The translations under genes and the position numbers were made by a program. Below are positions 1 to 9,960 of a DNA stretch of 26,607 bases, in pieces. The DNA lies in contig CAUYUJ010000756.1 of assembly GCA_963575745.1 (NCBI GenBank), forward strand, positions 83,149 through 109,755. Direction: 5' to 3'. The notes under the pieces were generated by a model. It had not been told where the DNA came from and ran no database searches. It saw nothing but the letters and a program-made list of their open reading frames with translations. Source of the stretch: Prorocentrum cordatum (Eukaryota; Sar; Dinophyceae; Prorocentrales; Prorocentraceae). The first letter of the stretch is position 1. Every line of letters starts with the position of its first letter.

Positions 1-57
1 GGAGGAGGAGGAGGAGGAGGAGGAGGAGGAGGAGGAGGAGGAGGAGGAGGAGGAGGA
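1..57. repeat. (GGA)n triplet tract, window edge
   Basis: Uninterrupted GGA repeat running off the left edge of the window. It precedes the first copy of an 828-bp tandem duplication, and the equivalent tract before the second copy is at 808-887. Confidence 0.95.
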
Positions 58-215
58 GCGATAGACCCCTCTGCCGGCACCTCCCTCTCAGCGGCGGCGT
101 CGCCGAGCGGCGCCCGCCGCAACCCCGAGAGGCTCGTGCCCGGCCGGCCTCCACGGTGCGGGCGCGGTTGGCGCGCGCGGAGTTCTTCGCGGCCGGCTCC
201 CCAGCCAGCACGAAG
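58..215. repeat. Tandem duplication, copy 1
   Basis: This GC-rich segment recurs at 886-1042 with only scattered substitutions. Both copies start directly after a (GGA)n tract at GCGATAGACCCCTCTGCC and end at AGCCAGCACGAAG. The offset is about 828 bp. No convincing protein is encoded. Confidence 0.9.
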
Positions 216-373
216 GTGCTGCCCCCAAAGCCGAGAGCGGCCGATGGTGGGCAGCCGGCCGTCCGTCTCACGCGCACGAGCTCCACCGCGACGCTGACGG
301 CGAGCCCTGTTCGCCATGGGCGGACACTTCTGTCCATCTTCGTACCCACTTTTAGGGGAACGGAGAATGCCAT

Positions 374-531
374 AAACATAACAACTTGGAGGTCCGCGCG
401 GAACTCTCGGATCCGCGCTGGACCCCCCCTCCCTGGCGCGCGGAGCGCGCCTGGTGCGGCTCGGGAGGCGCCGCCATGAGGGTCCAGCGCAGATCCGAGA
501 AATCCGCGCGGACCTCCGTGCTGTTATGTTT
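374..531. repeat. Fold-back (inverted-repeat) element, copy 1
   Basis: The arms 377-424 and 481-528 are reverse complements at 42 of 48 positions without gaps, and three A/T pairs extend them to 374 and 531. The ~56-nt centre holds its own small GC hairpin (GGCGCGCGGAGCGCGCC). A diverged relative lies at 16640-16780, so this is a dispersed family rather than a chance palindrome. It could be a MITE-like non-autonomous element. No transposase or clear target-site duplication is visible. Confidence 0.75.
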
Positions 532-807
532 CTGTCAGTCTCCGTTCCCCTATAGCCACCTCGATCCGCGCCGATGTTGCCGCGCCGCCTGCTCGCGACG
601 CGCCCGCGTGGACGACGCCGCCACCACGGCGAACCCGCGGCGAACCCTGCGCCCCCCGCGCTCCCGGGCAGACGCAGCAAGCGGCTCCGCGGCAAACACG
701 GCGCGGCGAGCCCTGCGCCCGCGGCGGCCTCTGCTCTGGTGGCCGCGGCGCCCTCCCCGAGGCGTAAGGGCGCGCGTCGGAGCAAACGGCGCGAGAGGAG
801 GCGCGGC
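532..807. other. GC-rich stretch, no recognised gene
   Basis: Very GC-rich sequence with open frames in several phases. All are arginine/alanine-rich on either strand and resemble no family I recognise. It lies inside the 828-bp duplicated period. Confidence 0.5.
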
Positions 808-887
808 AGGAGGAGCAGGAGGAGGAGGAGGAGGAGGAGGAGGAGGAGGAGGAGGAGAGGAGGAGGAGGAGGAGGAGGAGGAGGAGC
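808..887. repeat. (GGA)n triplet tract
   Basis: Nearly pure GGA/GAG repeat with a single phase break near 856. It gives poly-Gly, poly-Glu and poly-Arg on + and poly-Ser, poly-Leu and poly-Pro on -, so overlapping open frames are artefacts. Confidence 0.95.
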
Positions 888-1042
888 GATAGACCCCTCT
901 GCCCGCCCCTCCCTCTCGGCGGCGGCGCCGCCGAGCGGCGCCCGCCGCAACCACGAGAGGCTCGTGCCCGGCCGGCCTCCACGGTGCGGGCGCGGTTGGC
1001 GCGCGCGGAGTTCTTCGCGGCCGACCCCCAGCCAGCACGAAG
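886..1042. repeat. Tandem duplication, copy 2
   Basis: Second copy of the segment at 58-215. Similarity stops abruptly at GAAGATCACATC. Confidence 0.9.
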
Positions 1043-1144
1043 ATCACATCGGGTGGGGATAAATCGAGAATCTCTGAGATCCGGCGGCGCTGGAGGATGT
1101 CTCGGGGCTACCGCGGCCTTCTCAGAGAGTTCCGGAAGGCTCCG

Positions 1145-1164
1145 AGAGCGTTCAGGAACGCTCT
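1145..1164. repeat. Short perfect hairpin
   Basis: AGAGCGTTC and GAACGCTCT form a 9-bp stem around AG, seven bases before the TA microsatellite. No function is evident. Confidence 0.6.
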
Positions 1165-1171
1165 GGGGAGG

Positions 1172-1225
<54 letters not shown>
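1172..1225. repeat. (TA)n microsatellite
   Basis: About 54 nt of alternating T and A with single G and C interruptions near 1192 and 1207. It is an AT island in very GC-rich surroundings. Confidence 0.95.
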
Positions 1226-1226
<1 letters not shown>

Positions 1227-2079
1227 TCGTCGTCCTGGCTCCGTCCAGTTTTCTCTTCATCGTTTTTTTTGTTTGAGTTTCGTTTTGCTTGCTCTGTTTT
1301 GCCTGGCCGCAGTTTTGATGCGCCATCCCCAGTCCCCAGAGTTCCTGGCGTTCCTCCGCACCTACAAGGTCTTCCACCTCCAGCTGGTGGCTCTCCTGCG
1401 TGGACGCAGCTGCATGTTCCTCCTCGGCACTCTCGCGCTGGCATTCACGGTCTGAGCGGGCCTCGTCTTCCTCCTCTCGCCTTCCTTTCCCTTTCACTGT
1501 CGTGCCATTATTCGCTTCCAGCGCATCCCACCGCTGTGATGGTTGTGGTGATGATGAGGAGGATGGGGGAGGAGGGGAGGAGAGGAGGAGTAGCAGGAGG
1601 AAGAGAAGGAGAAGGAGGAGGCGGACGGGAGGGAGCGGCACTATAGCAGACCCTGTCGACGGCGCACCAGCTCCGAGAGGCGGGCGTTTGAAAAAGAAAC
1701 ACGGGCGCGGCACAGCCTGGCTCTCCCCGCCTGCTAAGGCTGCGGGTGGCGCACAAGCAGCCCCCCCCCCCAAGGCGGCGCCAGGCTAAGGAGGCCAGCC
1801 CGGACTACCTGGGTGGGCTGTCCGTGCGCAACCCGAAGCCTTACGCATCCCCGCCCCCTCTTCCTCTGGCACGGGCTCGCCTTGCCTGGGCCTCGCTTCG
1901 CAGGAGCTTGCCTAGTTCGGCCGCCGCGCGGGCGGGGCACCACAGCGGGTGGGGCGACCTTGAAGCATGCTGGCGGGCAGGCGGACCCTGTCGAGCGGGT
2001 CGGGCGAGCCCTGGCGGACGGGTTGGGCGGGCACGATATTTGTTGAAGCGGGCAGACAGCGAGACATGCAATGTCCTGT
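1226..2079. other. Unassigned stretch
   Basis: No gene recognised. A purine-rich degenerate GGA stretch lies at 1551-1632, and the rest is GC-rich with short open frames in several phases. A 60-codon + frame at 1273-1455 starts with TTG, is hydrophobic and has no recognisable domain, so it is not called. Confidence 0.5.
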
Positions 2080-2220
2080 GTTTTTCATTGCGGGGCCCCC
2101 GGAAGGCCCGACCGTTTCTCCAGGACCAACTTTTTTTCCGGACTTTTGCTGTTGATGGCCCTGGGCCCCGGTAAGGTCCCCAGAGGTCCCAAACAGCCAT
2201 GACCCTCCCGTCCTGCTTTT
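2080..2220 (+). repeat. Dispersed repeat R1, copy 1
   Basis: First of four related copies (others near 2638-2815, 3600-3755 and 3925-4050). Shared order: a CCG-rich start, CAGGACC or GGGACCGGTT, a T-run, a TTTGCTGA-like motif, GGCCCNGG, CCCCAGAGG, then CCTCCCGTC. Divergence is substantial. Confidence 0.65.
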
Positions 2221-2440
2221 TGCAAGAAGCGAGCCTGTCTGGGAAGCGAGACTCGGGCGAAGGGAGACCACTCCATTCCTTCCACTCTGCACCATCTCGC
2301 TCGAGCCTTCCGCTCCGCAGACGCCCGGCTTAGGCGGCGCGCAGATGGGGGGCAGTGCGAGGGAGGGCGCCCTTCTCTGAGAAGGGGCACGGGCTGCGTC
2401 TCGAGGCGCGTGGCTCCCCATGGGGCGATCCCCTCTACCG
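2221..2440. other. Unassigned stretch between repeats
   Basis: GC-rich sequence between repeats R1 and R2. No gene, RNA or distinctive structure seen. Confidence 0.4.
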
Positions 2441-2441
2441 T

Positions 2442-2610
2442 GCAATGAGAGCCCGACCACAAGAAACCTTCCACAAGAAACCCAGCCCTGAGACCCCAGG
2501 GCGTCCATCGATTTGTGGCGTGCGAGCGTCACGCCTTCCATAGCAAGACCCTCGACACCCAAGAACCCCCCAAGGGCACCCTGGAGGCAAGCAAGGTGTT
2601 TCTTGACATG
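2442..2610. repeat. Dispersed repeat R2, copy a
   Basis: Matches 15263-15440 in the same orientation. Shared blocks include ACAAGAAACCCA, CCTGAGACCCCAGGGCGTCC, an ACGTCACGC-like block and GGGCACCCTGGAG. Frames opened by both copies look alike only because the DNA is repeated. Confidence 0.8.
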
Positions 2611-2637
2611 GGCCCCCACCGTACCCAGACCCCCGAC

Positions 2638-2815
2638 GTCATGATTTTTTCATGACGCGACCCCAAAAGGTCTTGACCCATTCCCCGGGACCGGTTCTTC
2701 TCCCTGAATCTTTTTGCTGACGCTCCCGAGGCCCGGTGAGGGCTCCCAAAAGGCCGAAAATGGCGAAAACCCTCCCGTCGGGAGTCGGGATGTTTTCATG
2801 ACTCGAAGGGGGTCT
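2638..2815 (+). repeat. Dispersed repeat R1, copy 2
   Basis: Fullest copy. It starts with CCGACGTCATGA followed by a TTTTTTCATGA near-palindrome, then GCGACCCC, CATTCCCCGGGACCGGTT, a CCCTGAATC/TTTTTGCTGACG section, CCCGAGGCCC, AAAGGCCGAAA and GGGGGTCTGG. The copy near 3600 shares most of these blocks in order. Confidence 0.75.
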
Positions 2816-2820
2816 GGAAG

Positions 2821-3384
2821 AGGCCCCGCCCCGCCTTCTTGGAAGAAGCCCCTCCCCCGCCCTCGCCCAGCTGGTGTGGCGGCCCTGAAGGCACCGCCCC
2901 CGGACCTCTCCTCGGGGGGGCACACGCTCGGACCATGGGCTCCGCGGCGACTCCGCGGGCGAGTGCACGGCGAGAGCCCCCCCCCCCCCCGGAGAGGCCC
3001 AGGACGGGCGGCCGCAAAAAAAAAAGCGCGAGCCTCGAGCCGCCGGGGCACGAGCCCCGCTCCGCGCGCCGCCGCCGCCGACTCGAGCATATAGGGGATC
3101 GACTATACAGAGCTGACTCCCCCCAGATGGACTTTCTGCTCGGCTGTACGATCGGTTTGTGCAGGTATGGTGCGGTGCACCGATGCACGGAGCACTCTGG
3201 TGCTTTTCGACAGTCGACGAACAGATCAATTCTGGGGTACTAAATCACTTTTGTAGTCGATGCCCCCCTCGTGCGGGGTCGCGCGGCCGCCGCCCCGCCG
3301 AGCTTCTGCCGGGGGGCGCGCCGGCCCCGGCTAACGCAGGCCCGGGCCGGTCGGGCTCCGCAGCATGGTGCGCAAGCCCAAACC
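2821..3384. other. Unassigned stretch
   Basis: No gene recognised. It contains a C10-type run near 2980, an A10 run near 3015 and a less GC-rich patch at 3085-3260 with no repeats. That patch contains ATACAGAG but lacks the rest of a U6 snRNA core. Confidence 0.45.
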
Positions 3385-3600
3385 CCCCGACGTCATGACT
3401 TTGCCATGGCGCGACCCCTGGAGGTCTCGGGGCTTCGTGAGCGGGGGTTTGGCTAAACAGGGGCTTAGGCTTTCCCAGAAACCGCCGTTTACTGTACCCC
3501 CGTTCACGGCGCCCAGGGCCCCCTGAACGGGGGCATAGCCAAGCGTGGAACTCGGCGTTCCCCGTACCCCCGTTTGCTGTGCCCCCGTCTCTGGCGTCCT
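3385..3600. repeat. R1 head module plus CCCCCGTT repeats
   Basis: It opens with a second copy of the R1 head (CCCCCGACGTCATGA, then a CATGGCGCGACCCC block). It continues with degenerate repeats of ACCCCCGTTTNC and its complement GAACGGGGGCATAGCC, so the segment is partly self-complementary. Confidence 0.5.
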
Positions 3601-3755
3601 GAGGGTCCGGCCGGACCCATTCCCCGGGACCGGTTTTTCATCCTGAGTCGTTTTTTGACGGTCCCGAGGCCCTTTCAAGGGCCCCCAGAGGCCGAAAGTA
3701 GCGAAACACCTACCGTCTCGGGCTTTTTTCACAGCGCGAGGGGGTCTGGGAGATC
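3600..3755 (+). repeat. Dispersed repeat R1, copy 3
   Basis: Contains CCCATTCCCCGGGACCGGTT, CATCCTGAGTC, TTTTTTGACGGTCCCGAGGC, CCCCAGAGGCCGAAA and GAGGGGGTCTGG in the order seen at 2638-2815. It is followed by GAGATCCTGCAGGATCC, repeated in part near 3804. Confidence 0.75.
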
Positions 3756-3924
3756 CTGCAGGATCCTGCGCGCCAGCCCGGGTCCACGCACCTCTGGCTC
3801 TGCGAGATCCTGCAAGATCCGACGCTCTGGCCGACCCCCCGTTGGCACTGCCCCCGGTCTCGAGAGGCTCCCGACTGCTTCTGGCCCGTGGCATTCGGGG
3901 AGCCCGGCCCCAGACTTCCGAAGG

Positions 3925-4050
3925 CGCAGCCCCATGAGGCCCCCGACTCTTTCCCCGGGGCCCGTTTTTCGTCCCAGGTCCGTTTTATCAACAACCCCAG
4001 AGCCCGAGCACGGCCTCCAGAGGGGCCGACATCGGGGGAAACCCGCCAGG
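3925..4050 (+). repeat. Dispersed repeat R1, copy 4
   Basis: Most diverged copy. It keeps TTTCCCCGGGGCCCGTTTTTC, a GTCCCAGGTCCGTTTTATC section, CCCAGAGCCCGAGC and CCAGAGGGGCCGA. Confidence 0.6.
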
Positions 4051-4240
4051 GCTGAGCAAGTCCCATCGTGGGCCTTCCAGGAAATGAGAGGGAAAGGGAA
4101 CAGTGGCCATGACCAAGACCGAACGCTGACACGTCGGTGTGGATCTTGGGAGTCGCCAGTTCGTGGATCAGCCTCGCGAAGCAGCGACGGCCGGCATGGA
4201 CCATGTCCAAGATCGGCGTCGCAAAGATGCCGCGCCATCT

Positions 4241-4417
4241 TGGGGAGGGGGGAGGGGGGAGGGGGGAGGGGAGGAGAGGAGGAGGAGGAGGAGGAGGAGG
4301 AGGAGGAGGAGGAGAGGAGGAGGAGGAGGGAGGAGGAGGAGGAGAGGAGGAGGAGGAGGAGGAGGAGGAGGAGGAGGGAGGAGGGAGGAGGAGGAGGGGG
4401 AGAGGGAGGTGGAGGGG
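4241..4417. repeat. GGA-rich polypurine tract
   Basis: About 177 nt of GGA/GAG/GGGA units, almost pyrimidine-free on +. Open frames through it encode only Glu, Gly and Arg on +, and Pro, Ser and Leu on -. Confidence 0.95.
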
Positions 4418-4717
4418 GCCCACCGCCTATGCCAGCCCGGCGGCGGGCGTCGGGCTTGGGACACTGACGCTTGGGAGTGGGACGTGGATGCCAGAACTAG
4501 CGGGGCGACACGCTGAGCCAGAGTTCCTGGCAGTGTGCTGCTTTCCCGAGCCTGCATCTTTTCGTCGACCTCGGCCCTCGGGAGCCGTTTATAAACTGCC
4601 CCAGGGAAGGGCCCTGAGACCTCTTGCATCGAAGGCAGGAGATCGGCGGATGCCAGGGAAGCGGTGACCCTGGCCCTGGGCAGGTGGTGGTGTGCGGGGG
4701 CCCCTCGCAGGCCTCCG
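4418..4717. other. Probable 3' flank of the minus-strand exon
   Basis: GC-rich sequence with no repeats or gene recognised. It lies just downstream, on the minus strand, of the stop codon at 4718-4720, so it may hold the 3' UTR. No polyadenylation signal is identifiable. Confidence 0.35.
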
Positions 4718-4933
4718 TCACATGTACGGGGGGCGGTCTTTGGGCGTGGTCTGCTGCACGAGGAAGCCCACGACCGCGGCCAGCACCCCGCCATAGGCGA
4801 CGACCTCCAACACCTTCGCGTTGTAGGCGTCGGCGGCGTCGACCTCGGCGGCGAGCGCGGGCGCGGCGCCCGCCGCGGCCACCGCGGCCGCCGCGGCAGC
4901 GGGCGAGCAGTCCAGGAGCCGGGCTGGGCCGAC
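4718..4933 (-). CDS. Terminal exon of a small single-span membrane protein, probably plastid
   Basis: Read on the minus strand from a CCCCAG/GTC acceptor at 4934-4935, 71 codons run to TGA at 4718. Nearly all codons end in G or C, unlike the surrounding repeats. The peptide starts with an alanine-rich hydrophobic stretch (residues ~11-27) ending in PALA-A, a plausible thylakoid signal-peptidase site. An acidic segment EVDAADAYN follows, then one transmembrane segment (~41-59, VLEVVAYGGVLAAVVGFLV) and a short tail ending KDRPPYM. Two hydrophobic stretches around a cleavage site and a single-span mature part recall small nuclear-encoded thylakoid subunits such as PsbX, PsbW or CF0-II, but I cannot assign a family. 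An in-frame stop lies a little upstream and no ATG is present, so earlier exons are needed; 19047-19136 is a phase-compatible candidate. Confidence 0.5.
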   Translation of the reverse strand, partial: VGPARLLDCSPAAAAAAVAAAGAAPALAAEVDAADAYNAKVLEVVAYGGVLAAVVGFLVQQTTPKDRPPYM

Positions 4934-5214
4934 CTGGGGCAGGGGATGCTTACATCACCGCGGGAGTTGCTGCGGGGATGCTAAGGTGGGTGATGTCTGA
5001 TGTAGCCTAGAATATGAGTGGGCCACAAGTGCCGTGAGTGTCTCGGGTGGGTTTGGTGACTCTGTTAAGTGGGCGGAGCCCACTTAACCCGGATCCTTCC
5101 CCCTGTCCATATAGGGCACTTCCACTTACTGCTGAGGCATTCACTGTTACAATATCAATTCCCAAACCATTTTTCCGGTAATGTAATGGGCGTGCGCGAC
5201 TTTACGGATGGGAT
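4934..5214. other. Probable intron end upstream of the 4718-4933 exon
   Basis: Less GC-rich than its surroundings. On the minus strand it ends with pyrimidine-rich ATCCCCTGCCCCAG, a usable 3' splice site. It contains a perfect hairpin at 5064-5088 and otherwise nothing recognisable. Confidence 0.35.
5064..5088. repeat. Perfect 11-bp hairpin
   Basis: GTTAAGTGGGC and GCCCACTTAAC are exact reverse complements separated by GGA. No T-run follows on either strand, so a transcription terminator is not supported. Confidence 0.85.
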
Positions 5215-8200
5215 TTTCTAAGGGGGATTTGGAGTAGGAAGGGTTCTCAGGAGTTGGGAAGGATTTGGGAGTTGGGGGGGATTCCGCACAGAAGCAAGCA
5301 AGAGTAGGGAAGGATTTGGGAGTTGGGGGTACTTTTTACAAACAAAGCACGAGTTGGGGAGGATTTAAGAATTGGCAGAAAGAAAAAAATAGGAGTTGGG
5401 GAGGATGTAGGGGTTCGGGGTGATTCGACACAGCAACAATAGTTGGGGAAGATCCAGGAGTTGGGGAACAAAGGAAAAACAGGAGTTGGGGAGGATCTGG
5501 GCATTGGGGGCGGATTCTACGAAGGAGAAACGCAGGAGCTGGGGAGGATGTGGGACTCGGGGAGGATTCTACATGGGATAAAACAAAAACTTAGGGAGGA
5601 TTTGGGAGTTGGGGAGGATTCTATTGGGGAGGGTTCAGCAAGGGGAAAAAACGAGTTGAGGAGGATTTGGGAGTCGGGGAGGATTCTGCAAAGCAAGAAG
5701 CAAGAGTTGGGGAGTATTTGGGAACCGAGAAGGATTCCACACAGGAGACAGCAACAATTGGGGAGGATCCGACATGGGAAACAGCAAGAAGTGGGGAGGA
5801 TGTGTGAGACGGGACGGATTGCACAAGGGAAACACAGGAGTTGGGGAGGATGTGGGAACTGGGAAGGATTCTACAAAGGAAAAAGCAGGAGTTAGGGCGA
5901 ATGCGGGATTTGGGATTCTACAGAAGGGAAAAAGAGGAGTTGGGGAAGATTTGGGAGTATGCGAGGATCCGACAAAGGAAAATGCCGGAGTTGGGAATGA
6001 TTCGGGGGTTGGGGAGGATTCGACATTGGAAAAAGCAGGCGTTGGGAATGTGGAAGTAATGGGCTACACATGAGAACGCAAGAATTGATAATGATTTGGG
6101 AACTGGGGCGGGTTCGACAGAAAGGATCAAGCGCGAGTTGGGGAGGATTTGGGATTTTGGGGGTTCTACAACAGAAAAAAACAGGAGTTTGGGAAGATTT
6201 GGGAGTTGGCGAGGATTCGACAAAGGAAAACGCAGGAGTTGGGGATGATTCGAGGGTTGGGGAGGATTCGACAGGCGTTGGGAATGATGTCGAAATTGGG
6301 GAGGATGCTACACATGAAAACGCAAGAAGTGAGGATGATTTGGGAATTGGGGCGGGTTGGGGAGGAGTTGGGAGTTGGGGGGATTTACGAAGGAGAAAAC
6401 AAGAATTGGGGAGGAGTTGGGAGTTGGGGAAGATTCTGCAAAGGAGCAAAACAAGAGTTGGGGAGGATGTGGGACTTGGGGAGGATTCTAGATCTGAAAA
6501 AGCAGAAGTTTGGGCGTATTTGGGAGTTGGAAAGGGGGTTCTACAAAAGGAAACAAAAGCGTGAGTTGGGGAAGATTTGGGAAGCGTGGAGGAGTCTACA
6601 AACAGGAAAAAGCAAGAGTTGGGGAGGATGTGGGACTTGGGGAGGATTCTACACAGGATAACTCATTAGATGGGGAAGGTTTGGGAGCTGGGGGGGGGTT
6701 CTGCAAGGAAAACAACAATAGTTGGGGAGGACTTGGGAGTCGCGGAGGATTCTGCGGAGCAGCAAACAAGAGTTGGGGAGGATTTGGGGGTTGGGGAGGA
6801 CTCTATACAAGGAGAAGCAAAAGTTTGGGGAGGATTCCACATGGGAAAAACGCATGCGTTTGGGGAGGATTTGTGAGTTGAGGAGGAATCTCCAAGGCAC
6901 AAGCAGGAGTTGGGGAGGATGTGGTAATTGAAAGGGTTCTACAGGAGGAGCAGCAAGAGTTGGGGAGGACCTGGGGACTTGCGGAGGATCCTACAAAGGA
7001 GAAGACAGGTGATGGTGAGGATTTGAAATTTTGAGAGGATCCCACACACGGCCAACGCAGGAGTTGGTAAGGACTTCGGAGTTGGTGAAGATTCTGCAAA
7101 AAGAAAACGCAAGAACTGGGAATTATGTGGAAACGTGTGCGGGGGATTCTACGCCAGAAAAGCGCAGGCGGTGGTGAGGCTTTGGGAAGCGTGGGTGGTT
7201 TTCAAAAGACAAAACAAGAGTTGTGAAGGATTTCAGAGTTGGGGCGGTTTCTACCAAGGAGAAGTCATGAGTTGGGGAGGATATGGAAGATGGTGAGGAC
7301 TGTACATCTGAGATAACAACATGTGGAACATCTGTGGGAGTTGGGGAGGATTCCGCAGTGCAGATATCAAGAGTTGGTGGAGATATGGGGATTAAGCGAT
7401 CTACAAACAAAACAAGAGTTGAGGAGGATTCTACGAAGGAAAAAACGTGAGTTGGGGAGGATCTGAGGGTTGGGGGCTCGGCACATTTAAGAAGCGAGAG
7501 TTGGGGAGGATTTGGGATTTGGGTGGGACTCTACAGAGGAGAAAGCACGAGCCGGGGATGATTCTACATAGGAAGAAACAGGAATCGGTGAGGATTTGGA
7601 AATTGGGGGGGATTCTAGAACGGAAGGCGTCCGTTGGGGAGGATTTGGGGGTTGGGGAAAATCCCACAACGGACAAACCATGAGTTGGGGAGGATCTGGG
7701 GGTTGCGGAGGATTCGGCAGAAAAGGAAAACGCAGGAGTTGGGGAGGATTTCGGAGATGTATGTGTGGGGTTCTGCAAATGAAGAAAGCAAGAGTTAGGA
7801 AGCATTTGGGAGTTGGGAAGGGTTCTGCAAGGGAGAAAGCAAGAGTTGGGGAGGATATTTGTGTTGGTGGGGGTTCTACAAGGCAAGAGGAGATTTTTGG
7901 GAGGAGGTGGGCATCGGAGAGGATTCTACGAAAGAGAAGATAAGAGTTGGGTAGGATACTGCAACGAGAAAAGCAGGATGCTGGGATGACATCCGAGTTG
8001 GGGAGGATTCTACAGCGGGGACAAAAACAGGAGTCGGGGAGGATGTGGGCATTTAAAGGTTTTACATGGGAAAAAGCAAGAGTTGGGGAGACGTTGAGTT
8101 GGGGGGTTCTACACAAGAATAACAACACAGGAGTTGGGGAAGCCCTGGGAGTTTGGAAGAGTTCGGCAGAGAAAAAACAGGAGTTTGGGAGGATTCTACA

Positions 8201-9352
8201 ACTGAGGAAAATCGGAGTTGGAGATGATTCAACACAGGAGAAGGCAGGACTGCAGGACTTGGGGAGGATTTGGGCGACGGGAAGGATTCTACAGAGGAGA
8301 AACAGGAGTTGGGACGGATTTGGGGGTTGGGGAAGATTCGACAGAGGAGCAAGCAGGAGTTGGGAAGGATTGGGGAGTTGGGGATGCTGCTGCGCAGGAA
8401 AAAAATGAGATGGGGAGGATTTGGGAGTTGGGGAGGGTTTGGGAATTGGGGAAGAGTCCATAGAGGAAAACAATAGGAGTTGGGGAGGATTGAGGAAATT
8501 AGGGGCTTTCTACTGAGGAGCCAGGCAAGAGTTCGGACGGATTTGGGAATTGTGGAGGATTCGTCGGCGAAGAAGCGCGAATTGGGGAGGATTTAGGGCT
8601 TGGGGAAGATTGTACAACGAAAAACGCCGGAGTCGAGGGTGTTTTGGGAAGCGGCCAGGGTTCTACAAAGGAGAAGACATCAGTTCGGGAGGATTTGCAA
8701 GCAGGAGAGGGTTCGGCAGAGAAACAAGTAGGAGTTTGGGGGGGGAGTTGGGAATTAGTGAGGATTCTACAACGGAAAAAACAGGAGGTGGGGAGGATCT
8801 GGGAGTTGGGGAGGATTCTACAGAGGAGAACGCAAGAGTTGGGGATGATTCGGGAGCTGGGGAAGATTCTACAACAGAGAAGCTAAGAGCTGGGGAGACT
8901 GTGGGACTTGGGGAGGGTTTTATAAATCGGGAAAAGCAGGAGTTGAAGAGGATTTGGGGGTTGGGGGACGTGTTCTACAAACGGAAGAAGCAAGAGTTGG
9001 GGAGGATCCCACGGAGGAAGAAACATGATTTGGGGAGGGTTTCGGGGTTGGGGGAGATTCGCCAAAAGAATAAGCAGGAGTAGGGGAGGAGTCGGGATAT
9101 GGGAGGTTCTAAAGAAGAAGCAGGCGGCGGGGAAGAGTTGGGAGTTGGGGAGGGTTCTACAAAGGAAAAGCAAGAGTTGGGACGCATTTGGGAGTTGGGG
9201 AGGATTCTACAACGGAGAATGCAGGAGCTTGGAAGGATGTGGGAATCGGGGAGGATTCGACAAAGGAAAGAGTATGAGAGGTGGGGAGGGTTTGGGAGTT
9301 GGGGAAGATTCTACAAGGGAGTTGGGGGGGATTCTAAAGGTTTTGAATTGGG
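5215..9352. repeat. 51-bp minisatellite, about 80 degenerate copies
   Basis: A ~4.1-kb tandem array. The typical unit is GGAGTTGGGGAGGATTTGGG, then AGTTGGGGAGGATTCTAC, then an A-rich AAAGGAAAAAGCA part, about 51 nt in all, with many substitutions and indels. Each unit contains an internal duplication of GAGTTGGGGAGGAT. Because 51 is a multiple of three, open frames show a 17-residue periodicity on both strands (around ELGRIWELGRILQRKK on +, SSPTPKSSPTP on -). Frames are broken many times and no single one spans the array, so I do not call a protein. The + strand is G-rich and very C-poor. Confidence 0.92.
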
Positions 9353-9540
9353 GAATCCTCAGGGTTCAAGCGCAAATCCTGACAGAAATTATAAGAAACC
9401 TGGGGGGAACCCGGGGGATATGCCACAAGGCGAGACATCCGGAGGGAACTTTAGAAGAATCATGAGGAGTCCTGGGGGACTCATGCGGGAATCCAGCGGG
9501 AATCCCGAGGATTCCTGCGACGCCGTCGTGGACGGTCATT
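9353..9540. repeat. Degenerate GGAATCC/CCTGGGGG repeat flank
   Basis: Right flank of the minisatellite. Loose repetition of AACCTGGGGGG, GAACCCGGGGG, GTCCTGGGGGACTC and GGGAATCCAGCGGGAATCCC. It resembles the G-run block at 12476-12580. Confidence 0.45.
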
Positions 9541-9960
9541 TTTTTGATTCCAAGTGGAGACTACCAATATCTCAGGCAAGTTCTGCCGACGCCGGCCGTG
9601 GCGTCTGACAGGCATGCCCCCAGACAGTCCGCACGCAAGCTGCAACAGTGCAGCTGCCCCAGGGCCACAACAAAGTCTCTACCGAAGTACTCGCAGCAGC
9701 TGGCGCATGGAGGATCATCGGCTTCAAATTTTGCGGCTCACAGGCGGCATGACTTCTAGGTGCTTTCAACACTTTTGCGGGCCCCTCCCAACCTCGAAGT
9801 TCCACTCCCTCGATCCTTTTGTCTCGTCATCGTAGATCCCATCAGCTCTCTGGGTGTATGTGGTCTACAGAGTTCTGTTTTTCCTCTCCCACAGGCCCTC
9901 TTCGCTTCGGGGAGAGGTGTAAACCCCTCCCCTTCCTGAGGTTCTTTGGGGGGGCGCGAG
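9541..9960. other. Unassigned, apparently single-copy stretch
   Basis: Balanced composition and no repeats. Short frames exist on both strands (the minus one ~77 codons), but none has a recognisable domain, good start context or G/C-ending codon bias. Confidence 0.4.

Noticed and set aside
3085-3130. ATATAGG...ATACAGAG resembling the U6 snRNA core
   Set aside because: The invariant bases after ACAGAG are missing, and no 3' T-run or stem matches U6. Probably chance.
7487-8473. Longest minisatellite frame, 328 minus-strand codons of Ser/Pro/Thr-rich 17-residue repeats
   Set aside because: It arises because the unit length is a multiple of three. The array also opens other frames, no frame covers it, and there is no non-repeat domain or leader.
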